A stretch of DNA of 64,000 nucleotides. Source: Prunella strophiata (taxonomy: Eukaryota > Chordata > Aves > Passeriformes > Prunellidae). Shown piece after piece: positions 12,530-26,447 of the stretch. Each line of letters opens with the position of its first letter. Within the stretch, counting starts at the first letter, position 1. The translations under genes and the position numbers were made by a program. A model generated the notes under the pieces. The model was not told where the DNA came from and searched no databases. It saw nothing but the letters and a program-made list of their open reading frames with translations. The stretch spans positions 21,703,085 through 21,767,084 of the forward strand of contig JAZBQD010000019.1 of assembly GCA_036583965.1 (NCBI GenBank), in the 5' to 3' direction.

Positions 12530-13235
12530 CAGAACACAGCTTGCCAGCATATCCAGTGGCTGAGCAGTCACAGTGCGGCTCGCCATCCAGAAGGAAGCAG
12601 GTGCCACCATTTTCACAGGGGTTTTCTGAGCAAAGTCCTTCCATCTCCAGTCGGACCCCTTGACTGCCCAGGAGCTGCGGCTCAGAATTGCCATATTTAA
12701 GATCCAGGATAAATCCTTGAAATGGAGGCTCACTCAGAACTCCATCAAGAGTCAAGGCAGCAGGACGAATGTCCAGTGGGACTCCCCCAATGAAAAGGTC
12801 ACTGACGATGTTCATGTGCTGGCGCTGCGGACGCACCTCCCCCGGCTTGGCTTCCCCGTCCAGCACCAGCACCGTCCGCAGGTGGTTGCGGCTGACCATC
12901 AGGAAGTGCCAGCTGCTGTCGTTCACCTGCTTGTCTGTGACAACTGTCGTCTCCGCACAGTCCACGCTGAACTGCAGCTGGATGCGCCCATCAACCAGGG
13001 ACACGCAGAGGAAGTCACAGACACCACCATCGTCAAAATAGAGAAGCAGCCCAGCAGAGACATTGGTCTTGAACTGGAAGCTGAGTTCGCTCCTAGTGCT
13101 GGCATCCCAGCGGAGGTAGCGGGCCCACTGGTTGGGGATGCCCATGAACTCCAGACCCAAACAGAGACCCAGCAAGGAGCCCAGCAGCAAACTCACCTTC
13201 AAGGTGAAGTAGACAGAATGCAGAGTGAAGCCCAT
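12527..13235 (-). CDS. NRXN3: Alpha-neurexin-3, first coding exon (signal peptide, LNS1, EGF-like 1)
   Basis: Neurexin-3 alpha is a presynaptic single-pass adhesion receptor; its extracellular LNS and EGF modules bind postsynaptic partners such as neuroligins. This exon gives residues 1-236 plus the first base of codon 237. Residues 1-27 form a hydrophobic signal peptide (core about 11-27). Residues about 28-200 form the first LNS/laminin-G domain, with the LEFMG and [11 protein letters not shown] blocks, LLLYFDDGG near 64-71 and [13 protein letters not shown] near 104-116. Residues 202-234 form an EGF-like module with six cysteines (202, 207, 213, 222, 224, 234). N-glycosylation sequons lie at 58-60 and 105-107. 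The start is the first ATG after the acceptor, with A at -3 and G at +4. The exon ends in phase 1, as in mammalian NRXN3, where the next codon completes Asp. Sequence recalled for human NRXN3 matches along the whole length, better than NRXN1. The exon is GC-rich inside AT-rich introns. Remaining exons lie beyond the left edge of the window. Confidence 0.96.
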
Positions 13236-13257
13236 TGTTTCAAGAATCTGCTCTTCC
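13236..13257 (-). other. NRXN3: 5' UTR part of the NRXN3 coding exon
   Basis: There are 22 nt between the inferred acceptor and the ATG on the minus strand. They contain no other ATG. The remaining 5' UTR must come from one or more upstream exons at higher coordinates. Confidence 0.75.
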
Positions 13258-13278
13258 CTAGGAGAAAAAAAGAAGCCA
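13258..13278 (-). other. Splice acceptor of the NRXN3 first coding exon
   Basis: On the minus strand a pyrimidine-rich tract (CTTCTTTTTTTCTCC) runs straight into TAG, with the AG at 13259-13258. The exon therefore begins at 13257. This shows the start codon is in an internal exon, so a separate non-coding first exon exists upstream. Confidence 0.85.
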
Positions 13279-16200
13279 CACCACTGGGAGGAGAACCCCA
13301 GCAGTCAACACCAAATGTTAAATCCAAAAGGAAGAGAAGAAGAGCAGAGAGAGTGACAGAGAACAGGAGAGTAAGTGGAAAGTGACCTAAGAGGAAGTAG
13401 TCTCCTCCCAAGGAAAGATCTCAATTATCCTCAGGGAGCAGAGGCTTTTATCCTCAGAAGTACAGGGTACATGAAGTGACTTCTCCAGATGGTGTACTTC
13501 TCTGAAGGGCAAAATAACCTACAGTGGTTTGTTTTGGTAGAACACAAAGGTGACACTGGTGTTCCAGGAGGAAGGAAAGGGAGAGCCAAAGCCCAAGCCT
13601 AAAATTCTTGTTTTCTAGAAGTGATGACAATTTTGACGGAGATGGCAGTGAGATAGAAGAGAGAGTGAATTCATAAAGCACGTGAACTTCAAGAGGGCAA
13701 AAATAAAGTCAATCTTCATGATGCACTGGTGGATACCCAGCCCATAATTCACTGCTTGGCACTCACGGAGCTTGCAGGACCTGTGGGGTCAAGACAAAAA
13801 AAAGAAAGGGAAAAGTTAATCTTACTACTCACCATATCTTTACTATGAAGCTTACTAACATCTTGTACAATAACTTATTTACATTTCTTGATACTCTGGA
13901 CATTTCTCCATGCTTGCAATTGGCTGTACAGGTCTCAAAAGCAGCAAGGACATATATGTCCTCAAAACTAAGAGGCCAAAATAGAGAACTCACCAAGTCA
14001 TCTGCACACATAACAACAATGAGCAATATAAAAATACACCAAATTATTTAACTCCTTTGATGGATGCAATCTCATTGACTTTACTGGGAAATGGTGCTGG
14101 AGCTTTCCCAGTAACAATTACCTCTCCATGAAAATGCTTAGGGCAAGACCAGAGTTCCTTAGAGTTTGAAAGCTGGTAAGGGCAAGAGACACCACTATCC
14201 AAATTTCCTATTCCATTGCTCACATTATGCTTCCTAGCACACCAAGGAAGCATTAGAGAATAGAACCCTGCTGTCAGCCTGTCACACAATAGCTGCTTTT
14301 ACTTTACATGTCTTGCATACTTCAGAGACTCTACCATGGACCTCTGCAACCTAGAAACATGTGTTATGCAAATTATTTATGGCAACCTGCAGCTTAGATG
14401 ATAGCAAACTTGTAGCTTAGATTATAAAAACTGTCTAAGCCCTTACCCTGGTCTAGTGGTTTGGCAAAAAGGCCAAATTCACCCCTAATTAAGAGCAAAG
14501 AATTCCAACTGCCTTCAATGAGTTACATCTGTTAACACCAGGATTTAACTCACTTCTGCATACTTGCATGTGGGTGACTGTATGCCTGGTGTAGGAGGAT
14601 GTTTTAAGTGACAAGTAAAGGCAGCACAAAGCTAGGCTCATTCTTTGAAAATTCTACCCAAGAAGAAAGTAAGTCTTCTGTTAACACAGGTGTTTGTTCA
14701 CAAAGATGGGTTGGAGACAAGGAACAGCTCTGGGAATGGCTAACATTAGCACTGATACAAAGCAGGAAAGGAGGTGATGAGAATCAAGGCCTTCAGCCTC
14801 ACAGAAGTTAGCATGAACACAGCTTCCACAAACTGGAACACAAATATTGTGGGGCAGTATTTGCTTGGGAAAAGTGTTTTGTGCTGTGGACCATAAGAGT
14901 TGCTCACATCAGATGCCTTGCAACCCCATCATCCATCTTACTCTGAAGGAGAAGGCACACAGACACTGCACAAGTGGGCAAGTGCTGAAAAGTTTCTGTT
15001 TGGTAGGGACAGAGGTTGAGCTGGAGGAGAATCACTAAGAAACAGAGGGGAGAGTTCACACAGTCACATCCTCACCTGCCTCAGGGACCTGCAGAAGCCA
15101 TAAGCCTCCAGAGCTGTCAGTTTGACAAATTTAGCCAGCACAAAACACAAGTCACTTAGAAAACAAAAGGAATAAATTAAAAGAAAAGCCACAAGTTGGA
15201 GAGAAATGCGAGCTTTCAGTGCCCAGTGGAAACCAGGCCTGTTCCCTGCAGCTGCCTGAGTGAAGCATGTTAGCTAAACTGCTATAAACACAAATAAAAC
15301 AAGTCAAAACCAGAGGGAAGATAATTCCTTTTAATTGTTAACAGCTTGGCTGAGGAAAATGGAAGGTGGGAAAAGGAGGTGTTAGGAGAGGTGTAAAATG
15401 AACAAAGACTTAAACACAGAATCCAATTCCTCAATTCATTTGTCTTCCCAATAATCACAACTGGGATTGTGATTGCTCATGGGGTTGTGTTGGCTAAGTT
15501 AAGTTCATGGGCCTTCTGGGGGGGTTCTGAAAAACGGATTGGGAAAAAAATTATGTGGTTCTTGTCCATTTACCTTTCTTCTCTGTGCTCCCTAGTGGAT
15601 CCACTAAAATAGCCCATGATTTATGGAGAAGAATAGAGTGAGAGAAAGGTAAGAGAGAAAGTGATGACCCAAGCCTGGAATTACTGATGAGATGGAAATA
15701 GGAACATCATAATGTGTGTAAATTAGCCAGTGATGTGCTTCCAGCAGCTCACAGCTTCCTGGACCATTTACTACCACCATGGCAAAATTCACTACTCCAT
15801 CAGACAGCTCTGTGCCCAGCCTGAGCTGAGAAGGGCGACAAGCCCAGCATGGCAGCAACCATCCACAGAGACCCCAATGCAGCAGGGCTCTCACCCCACC
15901 TTTAAATTCTCCTGGGCAGGGTAGATGGCACCATCTGCATCAAAAGCAGCCCTCAGTCTTATACTCTTCTCTCCCTGTTTTAGAAGACCAACACTTTGAT
16001 AAGCAGTGAAAGATGCCATAAATCACAGCAGCAGGTGTGAACACTATAGATAACCACAGATGAGATGCCCATGTCCACATACAGTTCAAACTCCTGTCTG
16101 AAAAGCCTATCAGTCTCTCACAATTCCAGGATGCTGAAACCCTGTTTTACACAGACAAATCCCAGCCTCCATGGGTCAGTTCAATCCTTGGGATATTTCA

Positions 16201-19200
16201 GAGGTACAATAATGGGAGTAGGCTACCTCTGTGGTGCAAATTTCTGTAATGATAGAAGTTCATTAGGGCAGGACAAAAGGCATAGCCAACAAGGGAAATC
16301 AGACAGAAATGGTTAAACAAGAATAGCAGTCTTGACTGAGGGAAGCTGAAGCAATTCTTCTTTCTGTTTTGATCGAGAGAAGCCAGGGTAATCCCTTTCT
16401 AGCTGTTTTGAAAGAAGACAGTGCCAGCTCTGTTTCAGAAGAGGAAGACAATGCAAAAACCATGAAATATAGGTGTCATTGCTGGGTGCTTCATTGCCTT
16501 TTAGACACTGCAGCTCAGTGGGAAGGCTGCCCACACCCAGCCACTAGCAGGCTAGGGCCATCTGTGACTCCCCCAGAGCTCTGTCAGCGCACGTCATCCT
16601 GACTCACGGTGCTTCCCGTTACTCCAGTTTCACGTCTCACACAGTTTAGTCTGTGAGAGCAAATCCTACCGCAGCAGCAGGGTCTTCAAGAAGAGCTCAG
16701 AAGACCCAGTACCCTCTACAGCAGGAGGCAGGATCTGAATCCCAACCTTGAGAGAGTAATTCCTGACACACCAATTCTGTGCCTCACCCATACCTTCAAT
16801 GATTCTCCAAGACACGCTGAGAATGAATAATTTTCTGCTCTTACCATTTTATTTTTAGCATAAATACTACCCTAGCAGCCTCATGCAGCACACTGCTACC
16901 ATAGCAATACATTACAGTTTGGGACAAAAGCTACAGAATCCCAGAGTATTGTCTTACATATTTTATCTCTGAGAAATCTCATGACCACATCTTGCATAAA
17001 AAGGGACTTCATGATGGACAGCAGCAAGTAAGTTATCTCCACTGCACTTCCAACAGCTTGTACCGCCTCCCTGGCCCACCTGAGAGCTGCAACAGAGAGG
17101 AACCTGCACAGTGAGCAGACAGCTCAGCATCTCACACACGCCAAAGCCACTGCAGGAAGCACACCCACTGGCACTATTGAAATGTCCCACTCACAGGGCT
17201 GACAGAGCTGCACAGGTTCCCAGCCAGGGAAGGGAGGCAGCTCACTGCAGTGCCAAAGGCCAGTGCTGCCTAACCACTGCACACTTTCCCAAACTTGACA
17301 GCAGGCTGTTAATGCCAGGTCAGAGCCATCTGCTCAGCAGCCCACGGAGGGGGTCTAGCCCTTGCTTTGAAGTGGCTCTCAACCACTTATCAGCTGTATG
17401 TGGAGAGTGAGTGACATTATCTAATTGCCAACTAATTTCCATAATTACTGACTGGCACACTCTCTATGCTGGGTTAATATCTTTGCAAATGTCTTGAAAC
17501 GCACCTGCTTAGGAAAGGGGGTGAGAAGCTGCTGCTCTGCAGCAGTTATGTACCCAACTGCACAGAAAGGTTGCAGGAGATGGGTTTGTCACTCCCTGTC
17601 CTCCCTCCTCCACTGCCTTCCTCTCTGGCTGCTAATTGCTTGGGGATGGACTTACTTGTATTTGAAAGTGTAATTTTTAGCAGAGAGAAGAACAGAGATT
17701 AATTCAAAGACAGGCTGGCTTCCCTTGCAAACCCCTGCCTCAGCAGCCTAGTGCAAGCCTCTGTAAGTCCTGTTATTCTACTTAAGGATGCTGGAAAAAT
17801 CAGTGGGATCACTGACACACTGATGGGAAAAGTTTACAGTCCACCAGTCTGACATCCTCTTTCACAACCAAAATAATTCCACAGTTTGTGCAGAAGGAAA
17901 AATATACATTGGTCACCTAAGATCCATGTATTTAATACCCCATGTAAACTCACTATTGTCCTTTCCTTCACACTAAAACAAGCAAAATCCAATTGTTTTC
18001 TCTATTCCCCAAGCCCTAATGAAGCAGCAGAGTTTTAGGAAGGAGTAAACAGGATCCTAATTTGGCTCTGCATCCACGTGTCTTCCCTCAACTGGTGCAA
18101 AGCACAGCAATCAAATCATTACAGCTCTATGACATATGCTGCTCAAAATGACACAGTAAAATTTACCCTCAATAATTGATATTAAAAGTCCAGCTTGCTA
18201 GCAGAGAGAAATGGGGAATTCATAGTATATATTCACTCATCCAGTTCAGAACAACAGGCTCCTTTTGGCTAATGCTTTTAAATCTTTCTGCCTGATCTAT
18301 CCCCTGCTGAATTGTGGCAAAAGACAAAGGGTCAAAGCATTAAAAAAAAAAAATAATAACCCTTCCAATAAAAAATGCAGATGTGAAAACTGTGAGTTGC
18401 TACGGTGGAACACAGAAATCCTCCTATCACACAACATCCTCAGCAAGGATTCATGCAGGGATGTTTACAGAGAACTGAGAGGGGACATGGAGGGTTTGAA
18501 ATTCATGAGACTAGAGAAAACTGCAGGGGCTAATTTAGTTTTTAATTCCTCTAGCAGCATTTGCATCTCAGTAATAAATCTGGACACTGCCTCATACTTT
18601 TACTGGGATGGAGAGGAACTCTGGGGTGGTGCCAGGGAAGCTGAGCTGAAAGAACTAGGATGAAGATAAAGACAGAGAGCTTCTATCTTCTTTCAGTTCT
18701 ATGATTCTTTTACCAAGGGAGATTTCAGTGGCACTATACAGCTCAGAGGGGTCACAGGTAAGGCAAGATGGCCTCTGCTTAGTGAAGAGGCTGGAAGTGA
18801 GGTCAGAAATGGGGGCTTTGCCTTGCAAAGAGCTGAACACACCTAGGTTCTGCTGAACCTGGCAGAACTTCATGGGATGCAGCATTTACATGACTGGATT
18901 GGCTGGCTGTAAGGAGAGAAGCAATGATATTTTGGGCTTTATCTTGGATGTAGAGACGTGCATATGAAGACCAGCATCTTAAAATTAGGGACTGAGGGTG
19001 ACATGGAGCACCTGCTGACCTCTTCTGCATGGTTTTCAGGGATATAGTATTGATGCCAGTCTCTCACATCACTGTGAAACCACACATGCTTTTGCCCTAC
19101 TCCAAACCCAAGTAGAAGAGGTATTTTTCCATGTTCTTTGGTACTCCACACTACTGATATATCTTGCAGGCTTAACTTTTCCATTCTTGAAAACAGATAT

Positions 19201-21194
19201 TGAGTTACTTAATTCTTATCTAAACTCAGCACTGAGCTCCCTAGGAGACAGCTGCAAATAAACTGTATCATTCAAAAAGCAAGAAAACAGGGTATGGAGT
19301 TGCAATTCAAGAGTGTCCTCTTAAAGTAAGAAAAAAATAGACTGTAAAGCTAAATTAGTTTGTCTTTGCCTCCCTGAAGTGGGTTAGTATATACACATGC
19401 ACATGCATTCACCATCAATTGTAACCTGTAGGTAGGTGGCTAGGTTGGTTTCCTGGTAGCTGGGCATGTGATTTGCAGTCAGTTTAAGCCCACTGCCCTT
19501 CTCCCCATTCCGAGTTCTTCCCTGGGGAAGGCAGGAATGACTGCTTATGATAAGGCTAACCTTGGAGCTCACCTCCAGAAACCCTGTGTGATACCCAAAC
19601 CAGGCACCTCTGCATGGCAGAGCTGAACTCACCTGCACTAGCAAGTCATGCTGTTGAAATGGCACCAGCAGCCTCAGAAGGGACATAAGCAAACCAGTAA
19701 AGTGCTTAGTTCAATAAACAGCATGAGACCATGGCAGCACAGCCCCACTTCAGACTTATCAGGCTGGAAAGTCATCTGACTGCTGAAAGGGTTACTGTTT
19801 TATCATAACCACCCTTCATGTTTTTACCTCCTGGGCCTATTTAAACTTAACTCAGAACCAGAGCTCTACAAATCTATCCTGGAAAAAGAAGGGTTAAAAA
19901 AGCCACAAGGGACATTGTGACTCCCTTCTTAAACACTCTCACCACCCCACAGAGGAGGCCATCTAGTCCATGAGAGTGACCTTTAACTAGCCTACCTAGC
20001 CCGGGCTCAGCATGAATGCAATTTACAGACCATTTCAGCTCTCCAGCTTTCTTAACACAAAGAAGAAAAATCAAAACCCAAGCACAATGGAAAAGAAAGA
20101 AAGAGAGAGGGAAAATAACCCTGCAGAGCAATCATGTCTGGGGCTGCTCTGATGGCTTTCTGTTCCCTTCCAGGACACAGAAATGACTCCCAGTGTGTTA
20201 ATTACCCCCATTACCACAAACTCTCCACTAACAAGGAGTAGCTAAAAGGAAGCGTTGGCAGCAGCTGAGCAGTTATTGCTCTGTACAGCCACGAAGGAGA
20301 AACCAGACTCCCCCATCTCTGAGCTGGTACTAGCCAGGAGAGTGATTTCTGCAAAACTCAACAGCCTTTATTGTAATTCCCATGGCAGCTGCACTGGGAA
20401 CACTGGCCTTGCCTCAATTCCACCATAGTTAAAAGAGAACAAAGAATACCTGCTTTTCTAAAGACTTTGAAGCTCAACAGTTGGAGAGCTCTGAATCATT
20501 ATCATTTATTTTACTCCTTCTGTAGATGGTCTGTCTCCATCCCCTGCATCCTCTCCTTTCTGCCATCAAAAAGCTTGGACAGATCTGTAGCATTGTTTAT
20601 TCTACCAGATCCTAATACACCAAATGCAGTCAGTAGCTATACACATCTCAGCAGGGAATGTTAGTGGGGAATTTGGTAGTATCACAGTGCTGGCATTATT
20701 GACAAAGGCAATACTTCTTCCAGAAGTATAAAGTATTTCGATTTTGTTTTCATACATGTATACATAGTATTTCCATTTTTGTTTAATAAAAATCAAGTCT
20801 TTTGAAAATGTGCTTATTGTTACCAAAAACCAAAGTTTGGGCATGTCACTAATGCCTGAAAATAAGGCTGCTTCCAAGATTTTCCTAAGACTAACAGTGC
20901 AGAATGGGCTTACTTTTCCCCCCAAATTTATTTGATACTACACACACAGGCCAGCATTAGACACTCCTCAAAGGGGACACAACTGGAGTGTGTGGGGGGG
21001 ACTCCTGACTTTGAAGCAAAAGGAAAAAAGTCACTGATCCACTGCTTTCTCAGTTACCTGATTTTAGAAAAAGGTACAAAGCACGAAATCAACAACAAAA
21101 TAAAACAAATGGCCAGCATAATAAGTAATCCCTACTAATACCTTGCTCTTTCTAGCTGTCTGTCTACCCATCTGCCTCTTCTTTGCATATGCAT

Positions 21195-21310
21195 TTTAAG
21201 TTCTCAGGAGCAAGAACATTTTCTGTTCTGTCTTACAGAATCCAGCACAACATAGTCAAGAGCAGAGTTATGAGGCACTACACATGTACACATTAATAAT
21301 TGTGATTTTA
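21195..21310 (+). repeat. Ancient amniote SINE/MIR-like tail, diverged
   Basis: The text resembles the 'gctctttggggcaggga ... ttctgtgtttgtacagcacctagcac ... aataataat' tail family common in reptiles and birds, but with many changes. The better copy is at 50545-50690. Boundaries are approximate. Confidence 0.4.
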
Positions 21311-21372
21311 TGTACTTGAGCTAGCACTGAAATGCTTTTATATTCCAGCTGATGTATAACACTTTCTTACAC

Positions 21373-21389
21373 AAAAAAAAAAAAAAAAA
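21373..21389 (+). repeat. A17 homopolymer
   Basis: A run of 17 adenines followed by GCTTAAAAGG. No clear insertion upstream. Confidence 0.95.
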
Positions 21390-24300
21390 GCTTAAAAGGA
21401 CTATCAGAATGACTATAATAAGAACAAAACTTTAACTCACTTTTTGTTTCACTTACAGATCATAATCAAGTCACACTTTCTTTAACACATTTTATACTCC
21501 TGGACCTATTTCCAGTAAGTCAGAGCAGTGTGCATGCCTTTAAATGTTGTGATAGCATATTATAAAGACAGGAGGCAGAAGCAATCAAATTTGTTACTGT
21601 ACTAAAAGCATAGCATGTATAGAGGGGACACTGCACCTGGCCAGGTTTCCCTGTCATTAGTATGGCCAGTAATTTATTTAGATATTCTCTTAGTCTGCTG
21701 GCTCATGGGAAAATAAGCACCATCCACTTAAAAAGGAAACTATAAAGGGCCCATAGACATCTTGAAATCTACAGTGGATTTTCCCATTATGTAACATGTT
21801 AGCACTCTCCAATAAGTGAACTCAGTTCTCTGAAGTTTTATTGCAACTTAGGAATCTCATGCAAAAATTTATACTCAGCTTCCCACAAAGCCAACACAAA
21901 CACCTAAACTGTAGCAAACAGATGTGAGAAGCTGCCCAGAGTGCAGGCAATGCCCTCAGTTCCTAAGCCCTTTGAAGCAGCTGAGGTTCCATTTACAGCC
22001 CAAATGCCTTTCAGGGAGCCCAGTGAAACCCTGGAACTGAGGTGTGGGTGATCTGTATGCACCCAGCTCTCACACTAATGCTGACCAACCCAGGGAGCTG
22101 GCACTGGTGCTCCATGCTTCCATGCTAAGCACTCCTACAAGTCTCAGCCACAGTGAGACAACGTCTCTGCTTTCTGAACCACACTCCTCTCCTAGCACCA
22201 GCTCCAGAAACATGTTGCTTTTCGTGGGTGTATACATAACAGCAGGCTGGGAATCCCCTGCCATGGGAAATCAATGCATTCTTCCAGCTATCTGCTGTTT
22301 TCATCCTCTAATACACAAATTCCTGCCAAAATTCATTCCATCCCATCCCTCTCCCCACTTGTACCTCAGGGTAATTGGGTGAACAATGATGAGAAGCTAT
22401 GCAAAGATAGGTTTCTCAGTTCTAGCATGCTGGGGAAATGGAACTGGAAATCTCTGCTGAGACAGACTGGTTGCAAAAATCTTTAAGTGTCACTGTCTTG
22501 GCTGGAAAAGGACAACACTTCAAATGGCTGATGATTATTGAAAACTTTCCAGATCATTAAGGAAATTACTTGCAATTTTGCATTATAGGGGTCAGTTTCC
22601 AAACTGACCAGCAATTATGGGACAGGTAAGAAACACACTAAACACCCTCTACGTGCAAGGAGTCATTTCAGGCTGGCCTGTGCCTGCAGCACTCCATGGT
22701 GATCTGTCAGTGTGCACCAAGCAATCCTCCACCTAACCCACACTGCCTGCAGGCAAGGCTGGAATAACAAACCTGTCACTCTGCCACAGCAGTGGCCTCA
22801 CAGCTAAGGACTAAAACAAGTGTTGTAAAGGCTACCTAGGCTCCAGAGCCCTAGGGACCCTCAAAGCAGAAATACAATGCTTTTGGCACAATGTGTTTTG
22901 AAAGGAAGGCTGTTGAACAGGTAATCTTAGGCTTAGGAGTCCTGTGGGACAAGTCACACCCAGAACATGATTGTCATTTTTGGTTTTTAATTCATTTACA
23001 CCTTCCTGTTCTGTATTTCTGTGCTTCACACTGTTTTGCCCTACAAGTTTTTTGTCTAGTTGTCTTTTCCTCAGAAACTTCCTGCTCTGAAATGTAGAAC
23101 CAAACATTAAAATGTGCAAAACAAAAGGGTTTTTGCAAAATTCAAGTATAAGGATTCATCTGCCTATTTCAGTGGAACTGCCTAATGACGAAATTACATT
23201 TCCTGGAGAAAGCAACACACAAGATGCCAAAAAGGCAGGGGATGCATGCAAGTAACAAAGCACAAGAGGAATCATCATACACACAGAGTGACAGAGAGGC
23301 AGACCAGCTAAAACAAGAATGTCCTTCAACAAGAGGCTGGACACTCCTGAGCTTTCAAAAGTACTTGGGCACGACTGCAGAGAGGTGGAAGAGCAAAACT
23401 GCATTTTATTTTAAAATTAACTTGGATAAAAACACAAGGAAATAGTGTAACTGAGAATAACCCTTCAATAACCTGAGAAACTGACTAGAAGCACTGTACA
23501 GCACTCTTCTATTTTCTCTCTATATTAAAGCCCCAAACACAGGAGTGTGCCAGGGCCATAGACCCAGGAAGCAAACTCTGTCAGCCAGCTTAATACCTCA
23601 AGTGAGCTCAGGGAAAGAAAAAGCTAACTAGCAGCACTATGGAAATGGATGCCTTTAGAAATTAGTTCAAATTTTCTAATGGAGCATTTTAACACCACTG
23701 GAGAAGACATGTCTCTTTATTTAATCATTACTTGCTACATATTGATAAATCAATCACACTTGGTAGATTTAGAGAGACTTCAAAAAAAAAAAAATATATA
23801 TATATTCCTGGAAATGTTCCTTTAAAAGTCAGATGGTATTTTAAAGAGCTTCCAGCCTTGGGACTCACAGTGCAGTGCCCTGGAAGACAATTGACATTCT
23901 GAGTGACTGGGCTGCGAATTCAAAATCCCAAATCAACCTGCTCAAGCCAGGATTCAAACTCACATACTTTAAAAATAGGAAAGAAAAAAAAAACAACAAG
24001 AAAAAAAGAGAGAGCAAGGAAAATACCTGAATTCCTGCAACTCCCTAGTCCAAAATCTCTAAACTTACAGATGCAAGAGTGGCTCTGGGAATATCACTAT
24101 ACAGTATTCCAACCCTGCATGGGATGTATTTTTTGCTTTGCCATACTAAATATGAATCTCTGTATGGTTAGCAATACAGCTGACAAAGGATAATTGTTTG
24201 TTATGAAAGCCACTAGTGAAAATGAAAATAACATTTATTATATTGAGGGGCTTTAATTGAATTTTCTATTTTTAATTTAAAAATGAAACATTCTAATTTA

Positions 24301-26428
24301 CCTGGCTTTGGATATAGTAACTTCCAGTCATTACTTGCAGTTTATTTTTATTTCTTCTGGGAAAGAAGTATAGAATAGGGAAGGAGTATAGAAGTGGGAA
24401 AACTGAGACTGCTATATAAATAGCTTCATTCCTAGCAACTGCATAACTTTTCATTTCAAATCAATTTTAAATGTATTACCCTCCCTCTCAAGAAAAAAAA
24501 ATCTGAACATTCTGAATAATACATCCTTTCTGCTAACATTGTTTTCACAGTCTGAAAAGCCATTATTTTGACAAAAACATTATGAGCAGTTCTTGCTAAC
24601 AGCACCCACTTTTTCCCTTTCATACCAAGCCCTGCACTCAGCTCAGCACGTGTTGGGGAACTTCTGCATAGCTCTAGAGATAAGTGATGAGGCAGTGATG
24701 GGTCTCACTCCTTTTTGGTCCCAATTTTCACCTCCATGTTCCACATATAGTTTTTGCTAGCTAGTGGCAAACTGGAAGCCAGTGAGAGAAATGCTGCAGG
24801 ATTAGCCCCAGTTTCTAAATGAAACACCACAAACCCTCACAATGATTTTTCTGCTGTCCAGCAGGCAAGCAAGGAAAGACCAACAGTACAACTCCTCTCT
24901 ATACCTAAGCAGACACTCTGCCTAGGATGTAGCTAAAACATGTGGGTAGAAAAAAAACCTCACTAGTGAGAGCACTCATTCCTGGGTAGACTGAGCACTC
25001 CAGTCTCCCACCCCACACCTGTCAAGAGTACAAAAATAAGTCTGGGAGAAAGGGGGAAAAGCTTTTCTAATCAACACTTACATGGAAGATACCTGATGTG
25101 TTTGCAATAACCTGGCAGAACTTCTGCTTCCAAATTACATTGGGTAACTGAGATTTAGAAGTAACTAATGAAAATGATTACTTGATACCACGGGCAACAG
25201 ATGGCTCCTGCAACCTGCCAGTTGCCAGATTCTAGGCCCAACCTCTCCCCCATGTAACTTCATCACACATGAATGTAACTCATTTTATCTATAGCACCTA
25301 GCTTTTGGCTGCCAGTATTTTGCTGCTCAGTAGTAAGATTCATGCAATGAACTTCATGTTCTAGCAGTCAGAGTACATGCAAGAGTCAAAAATAAAGAGG
25401 CTCATGACTTGTTTGGCCTTAGGCAAAGTGCTCTTTCAGTGGATATAGCTAGGACTACAGCAGCAACATTGTAAAGTTTAATTAGTCATTGTGAAGTGCT
25501 CAAACCACTCAAAAGGCAAGCTACCAGAAGAGCAATCTATCTTCTTTTATGGCATTAAGAGTCTGCTCTCAAATTAAGCAAGGGAAGATGTATCTATAAA
25601 ACACAGCATATTTTCTTCCTTTATTCCTGATATTTCAGCCCCAAAGAGGCACAGGTTTACTCAGCAGGCAGGGAGAAAGACAGGGCAATGATGGGGGAGT
25701 GGGGAAGCCTTCATCTGCTCAACTCCTGACCTACCTGCAGCTGCCCTCTCACTCCCCCTGCACCAGACAGCTTTGGCAGAGCAGAACAGCTCAGTCACAG
25801 AGAGCTGACATGGTCTGCACCTCCCTGGGGGCTGCCTTGCCCAGCCACACAGAACCTCCCTCCTGTGACACAACACAGGAAACTGGGGCACTCACCTTCC
25901 CCATTTAAATACCAACCAAATTAATCTGTACCATGGCTGCTCTGTGTTTTAAAAGGGAATCATGGCCCACAGTTTATGGACTGCTCAGTCAGGAGAACTG
26001 CAACTCCTCTTTCACACCCCAAAACTCCCTAAGGGAGAACTCGTCTCTGGGGTTCCAGAAACAGGCAGTCAACCATCTGGGGAAAAAAATGGGTACATTT
26101 ATTTCCAGTTTTGACCAGTGGTCATCTTAAACTATCTGAAAGGCTCAGAGGAAGAGAAAGACATAAATCCAGGTAGGCTGCTTGTATGCAGTATTGCTCA
26201 GCACTAAAGATCAGCTAAGTATAACTATTTCAACTTGCTTCCTCCACTTTTCTGGGGCTTTTAAAAGTCAAAAATTAAGCAAGTTAAAAAGACATTCATC
26301 TAACAGAAGAAAGTCCCTCTATGCATTTAATTAAGATCTAAATGAAGGGAGGAATCTACAAAGTCTGTTTTGAAAAAATATGAGGTTTTAGATTCACTTA
26401 ATTATGAACATAATTTTTAAAAATTAAA

Positions 26429-26447
26429 AGCTGCTTTCAAAGCAGCT
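26429..26447. repeat. 19-bp palindrome (9-bp arms)
   Basis: AGCTGCTTT at 26429-26437 is complementary to 26439-26447 around one C. It contains two AGCTGCTTT/AAAGCAGCT half-sites in AT-rich surroundings. Confidence 0.93.

Noticed and set aside
12660..13385. 241-codon ORF on the plus strand across the NRXN3 exon
   Set aside because: It is antisense to a clear coding exon and extends across its acceptor. It is open because of the GC-rich coding exon and shows no domain.
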